Below the pieces are notes generated by a model, which was not told the origin of the DNA, searched no databases, and was given only the letters and a program-made list of their open reading frames with translations. DNA of 39,625 nt from an uncultured Prevotellaceae bacterium (GTDB lineage Bacteria; Bacteroidota; Bacteroidia; Bacteroidales; Bacteroidaceae), in NCBI GenBank assembly GCA_900320255.1, contig ONRS01000052.1, positions 1-39,625 on the forward strand. Direction: 5' to 3'. Made by a program: the position numbers and the translations under genes. Shown in pieces: positions 33,374 through 39,625 of the stretch (position 1 is the stretch's first letter; each line of letters starts with the position of its first letter).

Positions 33374-33985
33374 ATGAAAAAACTGTTCATATTTCTGCTG
33401 ATGTGCATGCCTATGGCTGCCTTGGCACAAAACAACTGGGAACTGAACGACGAGCCCAAGCCAGAGCCCGTAAAAGTGAATCCTGACGAGAAATACCTGA
33501 CAGGCGCAGTGCCTGAAGTGGATGGCAAGGTGGTGTTTCATACCACCATTAGTGCCCCGGGCAAGTCGGCCGACGTGATTTACTCGACCTTGCTCAACTA
33601 CATTGACCGCATGACCAAGGCAGACAACCAGATAGAGAACAGCCGCGTCGTGCTGAACGACCCGGCAAAACACGAAATAGCAGCCTATTTTCAGGAGTGG
33701 CTCATCTTTACCAGCAATGCCATCACGCTCGACCGCACACGCTTCAGGTTCACCCTCATCGTGAATTGTCAGGACGGGAGCGCCGATGTTACCATGAAGC
33801 GTATCAGCTATCTGTACGAAGAGGAGCGCAAACCGCAGAACCTTAAGGCAGAAGATTGGATTACCGACAAGGTAGCCGTCAATAAGAAAGGCACCAAGCT
33901 GTACCCGATAACGGCCAAGTTCCGCCGTAAGACAATTGACCGTAAGGACTTCATATTTAATAAATTCGAAGAATTGCTTAAATAA
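33374..33985 (+). CDS. DUF4468-like exported protein
   Basis: The 203-residue protein has a signal peptide (MKKLFIFLLMCMPMAALAQ) and a short acidic linker with repeated PKPEPVKVNPDEKY. The rest reads as the DUF4468 (TBP-like fold) family: GKVVFHTTISAPGKSADVIY, then strand-helix units RVVLNDPAKHEIAAYFQEWL, RFRFTLIVNCQDGSADVTMK, RISYLYEEE. Function unknown; found in Bacteroidota exported proteins. It is followed after 8 bases by a small membrane protein and then a porin, so they form an operon from the promoter at 33344. Confidence 0.82.
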   Translation: MKKLFIFLLMCMPMAALAQNNWELNDEPKPEPVKVNPDEKYLTGAVPEVDGKVVFHTTISAPGKSADVIYSTLLNYIDRMTKADNQIENSRVVLNDPAKHEIAAYFQEWLIFTSNAITLDRTRFRFTLIVNCQDGSADVTMKRISYLYEEERKPQNLKAEDWITDKVAVNKKGTKLYPITAKFRRKTIDRKDFIFNKFEELLK

Positions 33986-33993
33986 TTGAGACA

Positions 33994-34218
33994 ATGGATA
34001 GTTTAGAAGATATACAAAGCCGGCACAGCCTGCGTGAGCACAAGAAACCCGCACCTCACCCACGGTTGCGCTTCGTGCTGAACGCCATTTTCATGATTGC
34101 TGCCATAGTGGGCGTTGCCTGGTATTTCGTGGCCGACCACTACACAGGCACCATCATTGTGCTCGTTGGCATGGCTTTCAAGTTTATTGAACTCGTCATC
34201 CGAATATTCAAACTCTAA
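33994..34218 (+). CDS. Small two-span membrane protein
   Basis: The 74-residue protein has a basic, histidine-containing cytoplasmic N-terminus (RHSLREHKKPAPHPRLR) and two hydrophobic segments, FVLNAIFMIAAIVGVAWYFV and TIIVLVGMAFKFIELVIRIF, with a short loop ADHYTG. I do not recognise a named family. Its stop directly touches the ATG of the porin gene and it follows the DUF4468 gene by 8 bases, so all three are co-expressed. A role in assembly or envelope function is inferred only from position. Confidence 0.75.
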   Translation: MDSLEDIQSRHSLREHKKPAPHPRLRFVLNAIFMIAAIVGVAWYFVADHYTGTIIVLVGMAFKFIELVIRIFKL

Positions 34219-36579
34219 ATGAAGAAAGTACGTTACATAAGTTGGCTATTGGCTTTTGGCGGTTGGCTGTTAGCACTGACAGCATCGGCTCAAGCCTATA
34301 ACCAAATTGACGAAGAGGGAAACGTAACGCGACGCAACGAGGGCAACGGAAACTTCAACAAGCACAATACCGACACCACCAAGAAGAAAAAGGAGGTGCC
34401 ACAAGGCATTTACGTGTGGACCATTGACCGCCGCTTTGGCGACGTCAGGCCTACCCTGCCCGACACCGTGCCGCACCTTTTCATGAACACCATCTTCAAC
34501 ACGGGCGTCTATGGCGAGTACAACACCACGGGAAACAACTACACTCCCCGCGAGAGCCGCATCTTTATTGACCGTCCGGAGATGGACCAGTTCATTTTCA
34601 CGCAACCCTACAGCTGGTTCATGAAGCAGCCGCAGGACTTCCACTTCGTCAACACGCTCTCACCTTATACCAACATTACCTATGACAACTGCGGTGACAA
34701 GCAGCACGGCGAAGACCACATCGAAGCCAAGTTTGCCGTCAATGCCAACAAGCGGTTAGGCTTCGGCTTCGACCTGAACTATGCTTACGCCAACGGTTAC
34801 TATAGCAGTCAGGCGGCTTCACACTTCAGCGGCACTCTCTTTGCCTCCTACCTGGGCGACCGTTACCAGATGCATGCCCTATTCTCAGCCTACCACCAGA
34901 AAGTGACGGAGAACGGCGGTATCATTGACGATAACTTCATCACCCACCCGGAGAACCAGGCATCCTCATTCTCTGAAGAGGAAATTCCCACGGTCCTGTC
35001 GTCTAACTGGAACCGTAACGACAACCAGCACATACTCTTCAGCCATCGGTACAATGTGGGATTCTACCGCAAGGTGCCCCTGACACCCGAGGAGCTCAAG
35101 GCCCGTAAGTTTGCCCAAGAGTCGAAGAAAGCCAGGCAAGCAAAAGAAAATGGCGATATAGAAGGCATGCCTTTAGGCCGTCCTGACGGAGCCCAGCCCG
35201 TGGCACCAACGGGGCGTCCTGACGGAGCTACCATTGCCGGCGACCTGCCTGCAGGAAGCACCATACCAGTACAGAGTGACACCTCACGCATCGTCGTTGA
35301 CAGCCATGAGAAGCGCGACAGTCTGCTGGCCATTCAGGCCCGCCAGGACTCCATCGATGCCACGATGAAGGACGAGTTCGTTCCCGTCACCAGCTTCATC
35401 CATACGCTCGACATCAACAACTACCGCCGTTCCTACCTGGCCTACGCCACACCCGCCAAATACTATGCTAACCAGTATTACGACATGGACAACGAGATGC
35501 ACCATCAGGGTGACTCCATCAATGACCATACGAAGTTCCTGTCAATCAAGAACACGTTTGCCATTGCCCTGCTCGAAGGCTTCAACAAGTATGCCAAGGC
35601 TGGCGTGAAGATCTTTGCCAGCCACGAACTGCGCCGTTTCCAGATGCCCGACACCGTGCCGGGACAGACGTACTACACCATGGGAGGTTGGAACGAGAAC
35701 ACCGTCAGCGTGGGCGGACAGATTATCAAGACACAAGGCCGTACCCTTCATTATAACCTTGCTGCCGAGGCATGGCTCGTAGGAGCTGATGCCGGAAAAC
35801 TGACCATCGACTTCAGCACCGACCTGAACTTCCCGCTTTTTGGCGACACGGTCCGACTGGCTGCCAGCGCCTTCCTGCACCGCCTGAAGCCGACGCTCTA
35901 CCAGAGCCACTACCACTCCAAGCACATCTGGTGGGACAACGAAGACCTGAGCAGCGAGACACGTCTTCGCGTGGAAGGGCTCTTCAGCTACCCCAAGACC
36001 AAGACACAGCTGCGCGTGGCCGTTGAAGAGGTGAAGAACTACACCTACTTCGGCATGAGTTACGATGCCACTACTGACGGGCGCACAAAGATGTCAGCCA
36101 ACCTCCTGCAGGAAACCGGCAACATCAATGTGCTGACGGCTCAGCTCAAGCAGGACTTCCGGCTGGGCATTCTCAACTGGGAGAACGTGGTTACCTACCA
36201 GAACTCCAGCAACAAGGAGGTGCTCCCCCTGCCGGCGCTTAATCTGTTCAGTAATCTTTACTTGAAGTTCAAAGTGGTGAAACAGCTCACCTTCGAGATA
36301 GGCGGCGACATATCGTTCTTCACCAAGTATGAAGTTCCTGACTACTGCCCGCAGCTTGGCCAGTTTGCCATTCAGCAGAATGCCGACAGCCGTGTGGAGC
36401 TGGGCGGCTACCCCTACGTGGACGTCTATGCCAACATGCACCTGAAGAAGACCCGTTTCTTCATCATGTACAGCCACGTTACGGCAGGCAGCGGCGACCG
36501 CAATTACTTCCTGACGCCCCACTACCCCACCAACGGCGGCACCCTCCGCTTCGGCGTGTCGTGGAATTTCATTAATTAA
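34219..36579 (+). CDS. Putative outer-membrane porin (Porin_10-like)
   Basis: The 786-residue protein has a signal peptide ending near SAQA and then aromatic beta-strands throughout. The block YNTTGNNYTPRESRIFIDRP, FIFTQPYSWFMKQPQDFHFV and NTLSPYTNITYDNCGDKQHG matches the Bacteroidota putative porin family (Porin_10). The C-terminus ends LRFGVSWNFIN, a terminal barrel strand. Residues about 292-350 are a charged, low-complexity loop with a 12-residue repeat (GRPDGAQPVAPT, GRPDGATIAGD). The signal peptide is itself repetitive (SWLLAFGGWLLAL) and is encoded by TTGGCT-type iterations. It may form a wide channel in the outer membrane. Substrate unknown. Confidence 0.85.
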   Translation: MKKVRYISWLLAFGGWLLALTASAQAYNQIDEEGNVTRRNEGNGNFNKHNTDTTKKKKEVPQGIYVWTIDRRFGDVRPTLPDTVPHLFMNTIFNTGVYGEYNTTGNNYTPRESRIFIDRPEMDQFIFTQPYSWFMKQPQDFHFVNTLSPYTNITYDNCGDKQHGEDHIEAKFAVNANKRLGFGFDLNYAYANGYYSSQAASHFSGTLFASYLGDRYQMHALFSAYHQKVTENGGIIDDNFITHPENQASSFSEEEIPTVLSSNWNRNDNQHILFSHRYNVGFYRKVPLTPEELKARKFAQESKKARQAKENGDIEGMPLGRPDGAQPVAPTGRPDGATIAGDLPAGSTIPVQSDTSRIVVDSHEKRDSLLAIQARQDSIDATMKDEFVPVTSFIHTLDINNYRRSYLAYATPAKYYANQYYDMDNEMHHQGDSINDHTKFLSIKNTFAIALLEGFNKYAKAGVKIFASHELRRFQMPDTVPGQTYYTMGGWNENTVSVGGQIIKTQGRTLHYNLAAEAWLVGADAGKLTIDFSTDLNFPLFGDTVRLAASAFLHRLKPTLYQSHYHSKHIWWDNEDLSSETRLRVEGLFSYPKTKTQLRVAVEEVKNYTYFGMSYDATTDGRTKMSANLLQETGNINVLTAQLKQDFRLGILNWENVVTYQNSSNKEVLPLPALNLFSNLYLKFKVVKQLTFEIGGDISFFTKYEVPDYCPQLGQFAIQQNADSRVELGGYPYVDVYANMHLKKTRFFIMYSHVTAGSGDRNYFLTPHYPTNGGTLRFGVSWNFIN
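34242..34274. repeat. TTGGCT-type iterated repeat encoding the porin signal peptide core
   Basis: TTGGCTATTGGC, TTTTGGCGG, TTGGCTGTTAGC follow each other and encode the hydrophobic core WLLAFGGWLLA of the signal peptide. Confidence 0.6.
35179..35228. repeat. Direct repeat in the porin loop
   Basis: CGTCCTGACGGAGC occurs at 35179-35192 and 35215-35228, 36 bases apart (12 codons), encoding GRPDGA twice. Each copy contains the inverted pair CGTC/GACG. Confidence 0.8.
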
Positions 36580-36582
36580 TGC

Positions 36583-37218
36583 TTAATCTTTCAGCTCCTT
36601 AAAGTTCCGCTCGAAAGCCTCACGCAACTGCTGAGGCTGGTCTATAAGGCTACGCAGTTCCTTCAGGTTCTGCTCGTTGGCCGAACCTGAAATCCACAGC
36701 CGTATATAGCCACGGGTGGAGTACTTGCTGTCCATGTGCTCCTTGAAGCGAAGCCACTGCTGCTCATGGTCAAGCTCGGGATAATTGGAGAGCCCGAACA
36801 GAATGGTCCGGCGAATGACCGTCTCCGGGTTCAGGTCGCGGTCGGCCTCAGCCACTATCTTACCGTAGATGCTGCGCGGCGCATGACTGGCTGACGCGCG
36901 GTGGTCCTCAACGGCCTCACGCATAATCTTTATCTGTTCAGCCGAGAACCAACGCTTCAGCCGTGCGTCAGCCGCCAGAATCTTGCCACCCGTCAGGTGG
37001 TGAATGGCGCGAGGTCCTGACAGACCGAGGTCATGATAAGCCGCAATGACATATACCATATTAATATCGGCACCCGTCGTCCGCACCAAATCGAGCGAAC
37101 GGCGAATGACGCTGGTCACATGACTGAGGTTGTGGGCCTTGTCAAATTCGGCATAACGCGGCAAGATGTTCGTTTCCACGAACTCTACTAAATCGAGACT
37201 GGGAGTATTATTCAGCAT
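36583..37218 (-). CDS. HD-domain phosphohydrolase-like protein
   Basis: The ATG at 37218 (MLNNTPSLDLVEFVETNILP) is taken, giving 211 residues; a TTG at 37242 overlaps the -7 box. The HD metal-binding set is visible: His29 and His33 in HNLSH, the His62-Asp63 pair in AYHDLGL, DHR with a second helix, and EADRD further on. It is a cytoplasmic metal-dependent phosphohydrolase by family; substrates range over nucleotides, (p)ppGpp and others, so the substrate is unknown. It stands alone, convergent with the porin gene after 3 bases and divergent from menA. Confidence 0.85.
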   Translation of the reverse strand: MLNNTPSLDLVEFVETNILPRYAEFDKAHNLSHVTSVIRRSLDLVRTTGADINMVYVIAAYHDLGLSGPRAIHHLTGGKILAADARLKRWFSAEQIKIMREAVEDHRASASHAPRSIYGKIVAEADRDLNPETVIRRTILFGLSNYPELDHEQQWLRFKEHMDSKYSTRGYIRLWISGSANEQNLKELRSLIDQPQQLREAFERNFKELKD

Positions 37219-37239
37219 AGGGAAAACACAAATTATTTG

Positions 37240-37247
37240 CAAATATA
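37240..37247 (-). promoter_or_regulatory. -7 box of the HD-domain gene
   Basis: Minus-strand TATATTTG, 21 bases before the ATG at 37218. It lies in an inverted pair TGCAAAT (37238-37244) / ATTTGCA. The rest of the gap to menA holds iterated AGTTTAAGA-like units and no clear plus-strand promoter. Confidence 0.5.
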
Positions 37248-37303
37248 GGCAATAATTTGCAGTTTAGAGAGTTTAAGAAGTTAAAAGGAGTTAAACGACG
37301 AAA

Positions 37304-38221
37304 ATGTTAGAAGAAAACAACGTAAGGAAGAACTCACTGAAGGCCTGGGTGCTCGCCGCCCGTCCCAAGACGCTGACGGGGGCTGCCGTGCCTGTGCTCA
37401 TCGGGTTGGCACTGGCTTACACTGACATCAAGACTTTCTACGGCGTGGAGCATTTCAGCTGGGTGGCAGCCCTGCTGTGTCTGTTGTTTGCCGAGGTGAT
37501 GCAGGTCGATGCCAACTTTGTGAACGACTTTGTCGATTATGCCAAGGGTAACGATGACACTATCCGTCGCCTGGGGCCGCTCCGGGCCTGCACGCAGGGC
37601 TGGGTCAGCATCGACGCCATGAAGCATGCCATCGCCTTGACTACTGTGCTGGCTTGCGTGGTCGGCCTGCCGCTTATCTATTACGGCGGACTGGAAATGA
37701 TCATCGTCGGCGTGTTGTGTGTGCTGTTCTGCTTCCTCTATACCACCCACCTTTCTTATATGGGGCTGGGCGATGTGCTGGTGCTGCTGTTCTTCGGCAT
37801 CGTGCCCGTCTGCATCACCTATTACGTGCAGCTGCACACCGTCACCCTGCAGGTCTTTCTGGCTTCGGTAGCCTGTGGACTGGTGGTTGACGGCCTGCTG
37901 GTGGTGAACAACTACCGCGACCGTGATAACGACCGCGAGGACGGCAAGATTACGCTGGTAGTCAGAATGGGTGCCAAGAACAGCCGAAGGCTATATCTGC
38001 TGTTAGGTGTAGCCGCCGTGCTTTTGGGACTGGTGTTCTTGCTTCAAGGTCACGTGCTGGCCTTTGTGCTGCCGTTCATCTATTTAGTGCTGCACTTCTA
38101 CACCTATCTGAAAATGGTACGCATCAACCGCGGACGCGAACTGAACGTCTGCTTGGGTGAAACGGCCCGTAACATACTCATTTACGGTCTGTGCGTCGTC
38201 GTCGGACTGCTCATTAGCTGA
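37304..38221 (+). CDS. menA: 1,4-dihydroxy-2-naphthoate prenyltransferase
   Basis: The 305-residue UbiA-family protein has about nine membrane spans. The first Asp-rich motif is NDFVDYAKGND (74-84), the second NNYRDRDND (202-210); both bind the prenyl-diphosphate through magnesium. The N-terminal WVLAARPKTLTGAAVPVLIG block is the MenA signature (ARPKTL). The enzyme joins a polyprenyl chain to DHNA to give demethylmenaquinone in the inner membrane, a step of menaquinone synthesis for anaerobic respiration. Full length. Its last 8 bases overlap the convergent small gene at 38214. No other men genes are in the window. Confidence 0.93.
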   Translation: MLEENNVRKNSLKAWVLAARPKTLTGAAVPVLIGLALAYTDIKTFYGVEHFSWVAALLCLLFAEVMQVDANFVNDFVDYAKGNDDTIRRLGPLRACTQGWVSIDAMKHAIALTTVLACVVGLPLIYYGGLEMIIVGVLCVLFCFLYTTHLSYMGLGDVLVLLFFGIVPVCITYYVQLHTVTLQVFLASVACGLVVDGLLVVNNYRDRDNDREDGKITLVVRMGAKNSRRLYLLLGVAAVLLGLVFLLQGHVLAFVLPFIYLVLHFYTYLKMVRINRGRELNVCLGETARNILIYGLCVVVGLLIS

Positions 38222-38372
38222 AGTACCACCACGCAAGTGCGATGCCTGCCAGCACTACGATGCTGATAATGGTCTTGAACATGCAGCTGGCCACTTTCTT
38301 CACGGCCAGGAAGCCAACCACCAAGAGCACCAGAATGATGACGTAGTGTATATAGTCTGAAAAGTTTTCCAT
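38214..38372 (-). CDS. 52-residue membrane protein
   Basis: I found this by reading the minus strand in the menA/pseudouridine synthase gap: ATG at 38372, TAA at 38214. The protein starts MENFSDYIHYVIILVLLVVG and continues with a basic KKVASCMFK turn and a second hydrophobic stretch TIISIVVLAGIALAWWYF. So it is likely a two-span or hairpin inner-membrane protein. No named family is assigned. It follows the RluA-family gene after 14 bases and so is probably co-transcribed, and its 3' end overlaps menA by 8 bases. Clean start, clean stop and membrane character support it as a real gene. Confidence 0.75.
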   Translation of the reverse strand: MENFSDYIHYVIILVLLVVGFLAVKKVASCMFKTIISIVVLAGIALAWWYFS

Positions 38373-38386
38373 TATTTCTCTCCTTT

Positions 38387-39280
38387 TTACTTAAATAACT
38401 GACGGAATGTCGCCGGTATAGGGGTCTCAAACTCCATGCGCTCATGTGTTACCGGGTGAACGAAGCACAACAGGAAGGCATGCAGGCACAGACGGTGAAG
38501 CGGGTCGTCCCCGTTACCATATTTCGTGTCACCACACACGGGGTGCCCCATGTCGGCAGAGTGAACGCGAATCTGGTTCTTGCGCCCCGTCTCCAGCTTA
38601 TACTCCACCAGCGAATAGTCCGTCGTACGGTCGAGCGTGAAGAAGTGGGTCACGGCATATTTGCCGCCATTATCCACCGGACTGGAGTAAGTCACATACG
38701 CCTTATTGTCCTTCAGCCAGTTGGCAATGGTGCCCTGGTCTTCCTCCATCTCGCCACTCACCACGGCCACGTAGCGGCGGTCATACACCATGTCGTGCCA
38801 GGCCTGTTCGAACAGCTGCTCCGTCTCCATGTCCTTGGCATAGACCATCAGGCCACTCGTGTCACGGTCCAGACGGTGAACCACATGGGCACGGCATTTC
38901 TGGCCCGTTTTCTTGAAGTAGTCATCCAGTACCGACTTCACGTTCAGGCTCGAGTGGCCGGCAGCCATCGAAAGGATGCCCACCTGTTTCTCCACCACCA
39001 CTAACCAGCGGTCTTCATACACTATCTTTACATAGCGGCTCTTGAACCCGCGCTGGTTGCGCTTCGTCTTGCTCACCGCCACCTTCATGCCCGGCTGCAG
39101 CATCATGTCGAACTGCGTCACGGTCTTGCCGTTCACCTTGATGCCCTGGCCCTGCAGCGTAGCCTTGATCTTCGTGCGGCTCTGCTGCACATGTGCTAAC
39201 AGGAACTCCAGCAACGGCTGCTCCTGCTCCACTATGAGGTGCTCATAGTCACCCTGCTGATTATACGGATTATATCTCAT
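38387..39280 (-). CDS. RluA-family pseudouridine synthase
   Basis: The 297-residue protein has an N-terminal S4-like RNA-binding domain (about 15-75, with SRTKIKATLQGQGIKVNGK) and a catalytic domain with the RluA signature HRLDRDTSG (135-143) whose Asp138 is the catalytic residue. Further blocks YVAVVSGEM, TGRKNQIRVH and HPVCGDTKYG are standard. It converts specific uridines in rRNA or tRNA to pseudouridine; the exact site is not told by the sequence, so I give no rlu letter. Two copies of a perfect promoter lie upstream. The 52-residue membrane protein gene follows 14 bases downstream. Confidence 0.92.
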   Translation of the reverse strand: MRYNPYNQQGDYEHLIVEQEQPLLEFLLAHVQQSRTKIKATLQGQGIKVNGKTVTQFDMMLQPGMKVAVSKTKRNQRGFKSRYVKIVYEDRWLVVVEKQVGILSMAAGHSSLNVKSVLDDYFKKTGQKCRAHVVHRLDRDTSGLMVYAKDMETEQLFEQAWHDMVYDRRYVAVVSGEMEEDQGTIANWLKDNKAYVTYSSPVDNGGKYAVTHFFTLDRTTDYSLVEYKLETGRKNQIRVHSADMGHPVCGDTKYGNGDDPLHRLCLHAFLLCFVHPVTHERMEFETPIPATFRQLFK

Positions 39281-39288
39281 ATTGCCTG

Positions 39289-39319
39289 CAAAGGTACGAA
39301 TAAGTGAGTAAAAAGCAAA
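39289..39319 (-). promoter_or_regulatory. Proximal promoter of the pseudouridine synthase gene
   Basis: Minus strand: TTTG (39316-39319), exact 19-base spacer, TACCTTTG (39289-39296), only 8 bases before the ATG. Contains the first copy of a 20-base repeat (39289-39308). Confidence 0.85.
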
Positions 39320-39344
39320 ATATTTTTTGCTTTTTCGTACGGAA

Positions 39345-39371
39345 GTACCTTCGACCGCAGGTCAAAGGTAC
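39345..39371. repeat. 27-bp imperfect palindrome between the duplicated promoters
   Basis: GTACCTTCGACC and GGTCAAAGGTAC are inverted with a GCA centre offset and one mismatch pair (39345-39371). It overlaps the -7 box of the distal promoter, so it may be an operator or an RNA hairpin. Confidence 0.7.
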
Positions 39372-39393
39372 GAATAAGTGAGAACAATGCAAA
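39363..39393 (-). promoter_or_regulatory. Distal duplicate promoter of the pseudouridine synthase gene
   Basis: Minus strand: TTTG (39390-39393), exact 19-base spacer, TACCTTTG (39363-39370). CAAAGGTACGAATAAGTGAG at 39363-39382 is identical to 39289-39308, 74 bases away. Confidence 0.8.
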
Positions 39394-39575
39394 ACAAAAT
39401 ACGAAGTTTTTGTTTTATAGAGTCAACCAGCAGGATGGGGTCAGTATCTAAAAAACTTCGCATATTATTTGGTATTGTGCTAAATTTTTAGTAATTTTGC
39501 AACGTAAAGGAGATGAACGCATTACATACCTTCACGATAAGGGGAAGGGTCTTACACGACCGTGTATTTATTTTA
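39394..39575. other. Gene-free right end: outward promoter and a 25-codon ORF
   Basis: Seen: an inverted pair CGAAGTTTTT (39402-39411) / AAAAACTTCG (39451-39460), then a plus-strand promoter TTTG (39468-39471), 20-base spacer, TAATTTTG (39492-39499). An ATG at 39513 follows AAAGGAG directly and opens a 25-codon frame ending at 39590 inside the repeat element. I do not call it a gene, but the promoter points to something beyond the window. Confidence 0.5.
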
Positions 39576-39625
39576 CCACGCCCGCGGTAACGTTTTTCCA
39601 CGGGCGTGGTAATGTTTTTCCCCGG
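39576..39625. repeat. GC-rich palindromic repeat element cut by the window edge
   Basis: CCACGCCCGCGG (39576-39587) and CCACGGGCGTGG (39598-39609) are inverted with one mismatch. GGTAACGTTTTTCC (39586-39599) and GGTAATGTTTTTCC (39608-39621) repeat directly at 22 bases. Its design, GC-rich words joined by T5 runs, resembles the palindrome at 19837-19991. Confidence 0.8.

Noticed and set aside
33050-34063. Minus-strand open frame of 337 codons
   Set aside because: It lies opposite uvrB and the DUF4468 gene, shows no family motif, and its composition mirrors the real genes; it is a shadow frame.
39513-39590. 25-codon ORF after AAAGGAG
   Set aside because: The purine run touches the ATG with no spacing, the frame ends inside a repeat, and the phylum does not rely on Shine-Dalgarno sites; kept only as a note.
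1-39625. tRNA, rRNA, insertion sequence, integrase or phage genes
   Set aside because: Gene gaps were read on both strands and nothing with these features was found; most gaps are under 200 bases.

Overview
The window reads as chromosomal DNA of a Bacteroidota bacterium, most likely Prevotellaceae (Prevotella/Segatella-like). The basis is the repeated promoter pattern TTTG-N19-TAnnTTTG with no Shine-Dalgarno sites, the abundance of Bacteroidota-type proteins (DUF3078, DUF4293, DUF4468, Porin_10-like porin, a Bacteroidota-style RNA polymerase omega, BamD lipoprotein, S37 and S9 peptidases), and lipoproteins with a Cys-Ser/Thr-Asp/Asn-Asp start. Species cannot be named from sequence alone.

Region 1 (1-10006) is a surface-glycan locus of eight glycosyltransferases plus a GtrA-like membrane protein. 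It is AT-richer than the rest and is not one long operon: genes are arranged as short divergent and convergent units with back-to-back promoters. Two consecutive units (2869-5013 and 5143-7247) are paralogous copies of the same tail-to-tail pair, a GT2 gene running into a GT4 gene on the other strand with overlapping 3' ends.

Region 2 (10033-16238) is a four-gene minus-strand operon of exported proteins: an 845-residue lipoprotein with a glycine/serine-rich segment resembling the stem of leukocidin-type pore-formers and a C-terminal discoidin-like domain, an S37-type serine peptidase lipoprotein, a PI-PLC X-domain lipoprotein, and an unrecognised periplasmic protein. Together they look like a membrane- or host-directed secreted cassette and are the best candidate for an undescribed system here.

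Region 3 (16450-39280) is mostly housekeeping: a hexapeptide acyltransferase, two small winged-helix proteins (one with a histone-H1-like Lys/Ala tail), aspS, a DUF1573 protein, a DUF3078 outer-membrane protein divergent from the operon yidC-DUF1846-S9 peptidase-MFS, then bamD-rpoZ-DUF4293 divergent from uvrB, a DUF4468-small membrane protein-porin operon, an HD-domain protein, menA, a 52-residue membrane protein and an RluA-family pseudouridine synthase.

Non-coding structure is rich. There is a 155-bp near-perfect palindrome with six TCCCGAGATT words at 19837-19991, a structurally similar element cut by the right edge (39576-39625), a duplicated promoter upstream of the rluA-family gene, a 17-bp inverted repeat forming the DUF3078/yidC divergent promoters, many short iterated repeats in gene gaps, and repeats of the same style lying in frame inside uvrB, the S9 peptidase gene and the porin gene. 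No tRNA, rRNA, CRISPR array, transposase or integrase was found.
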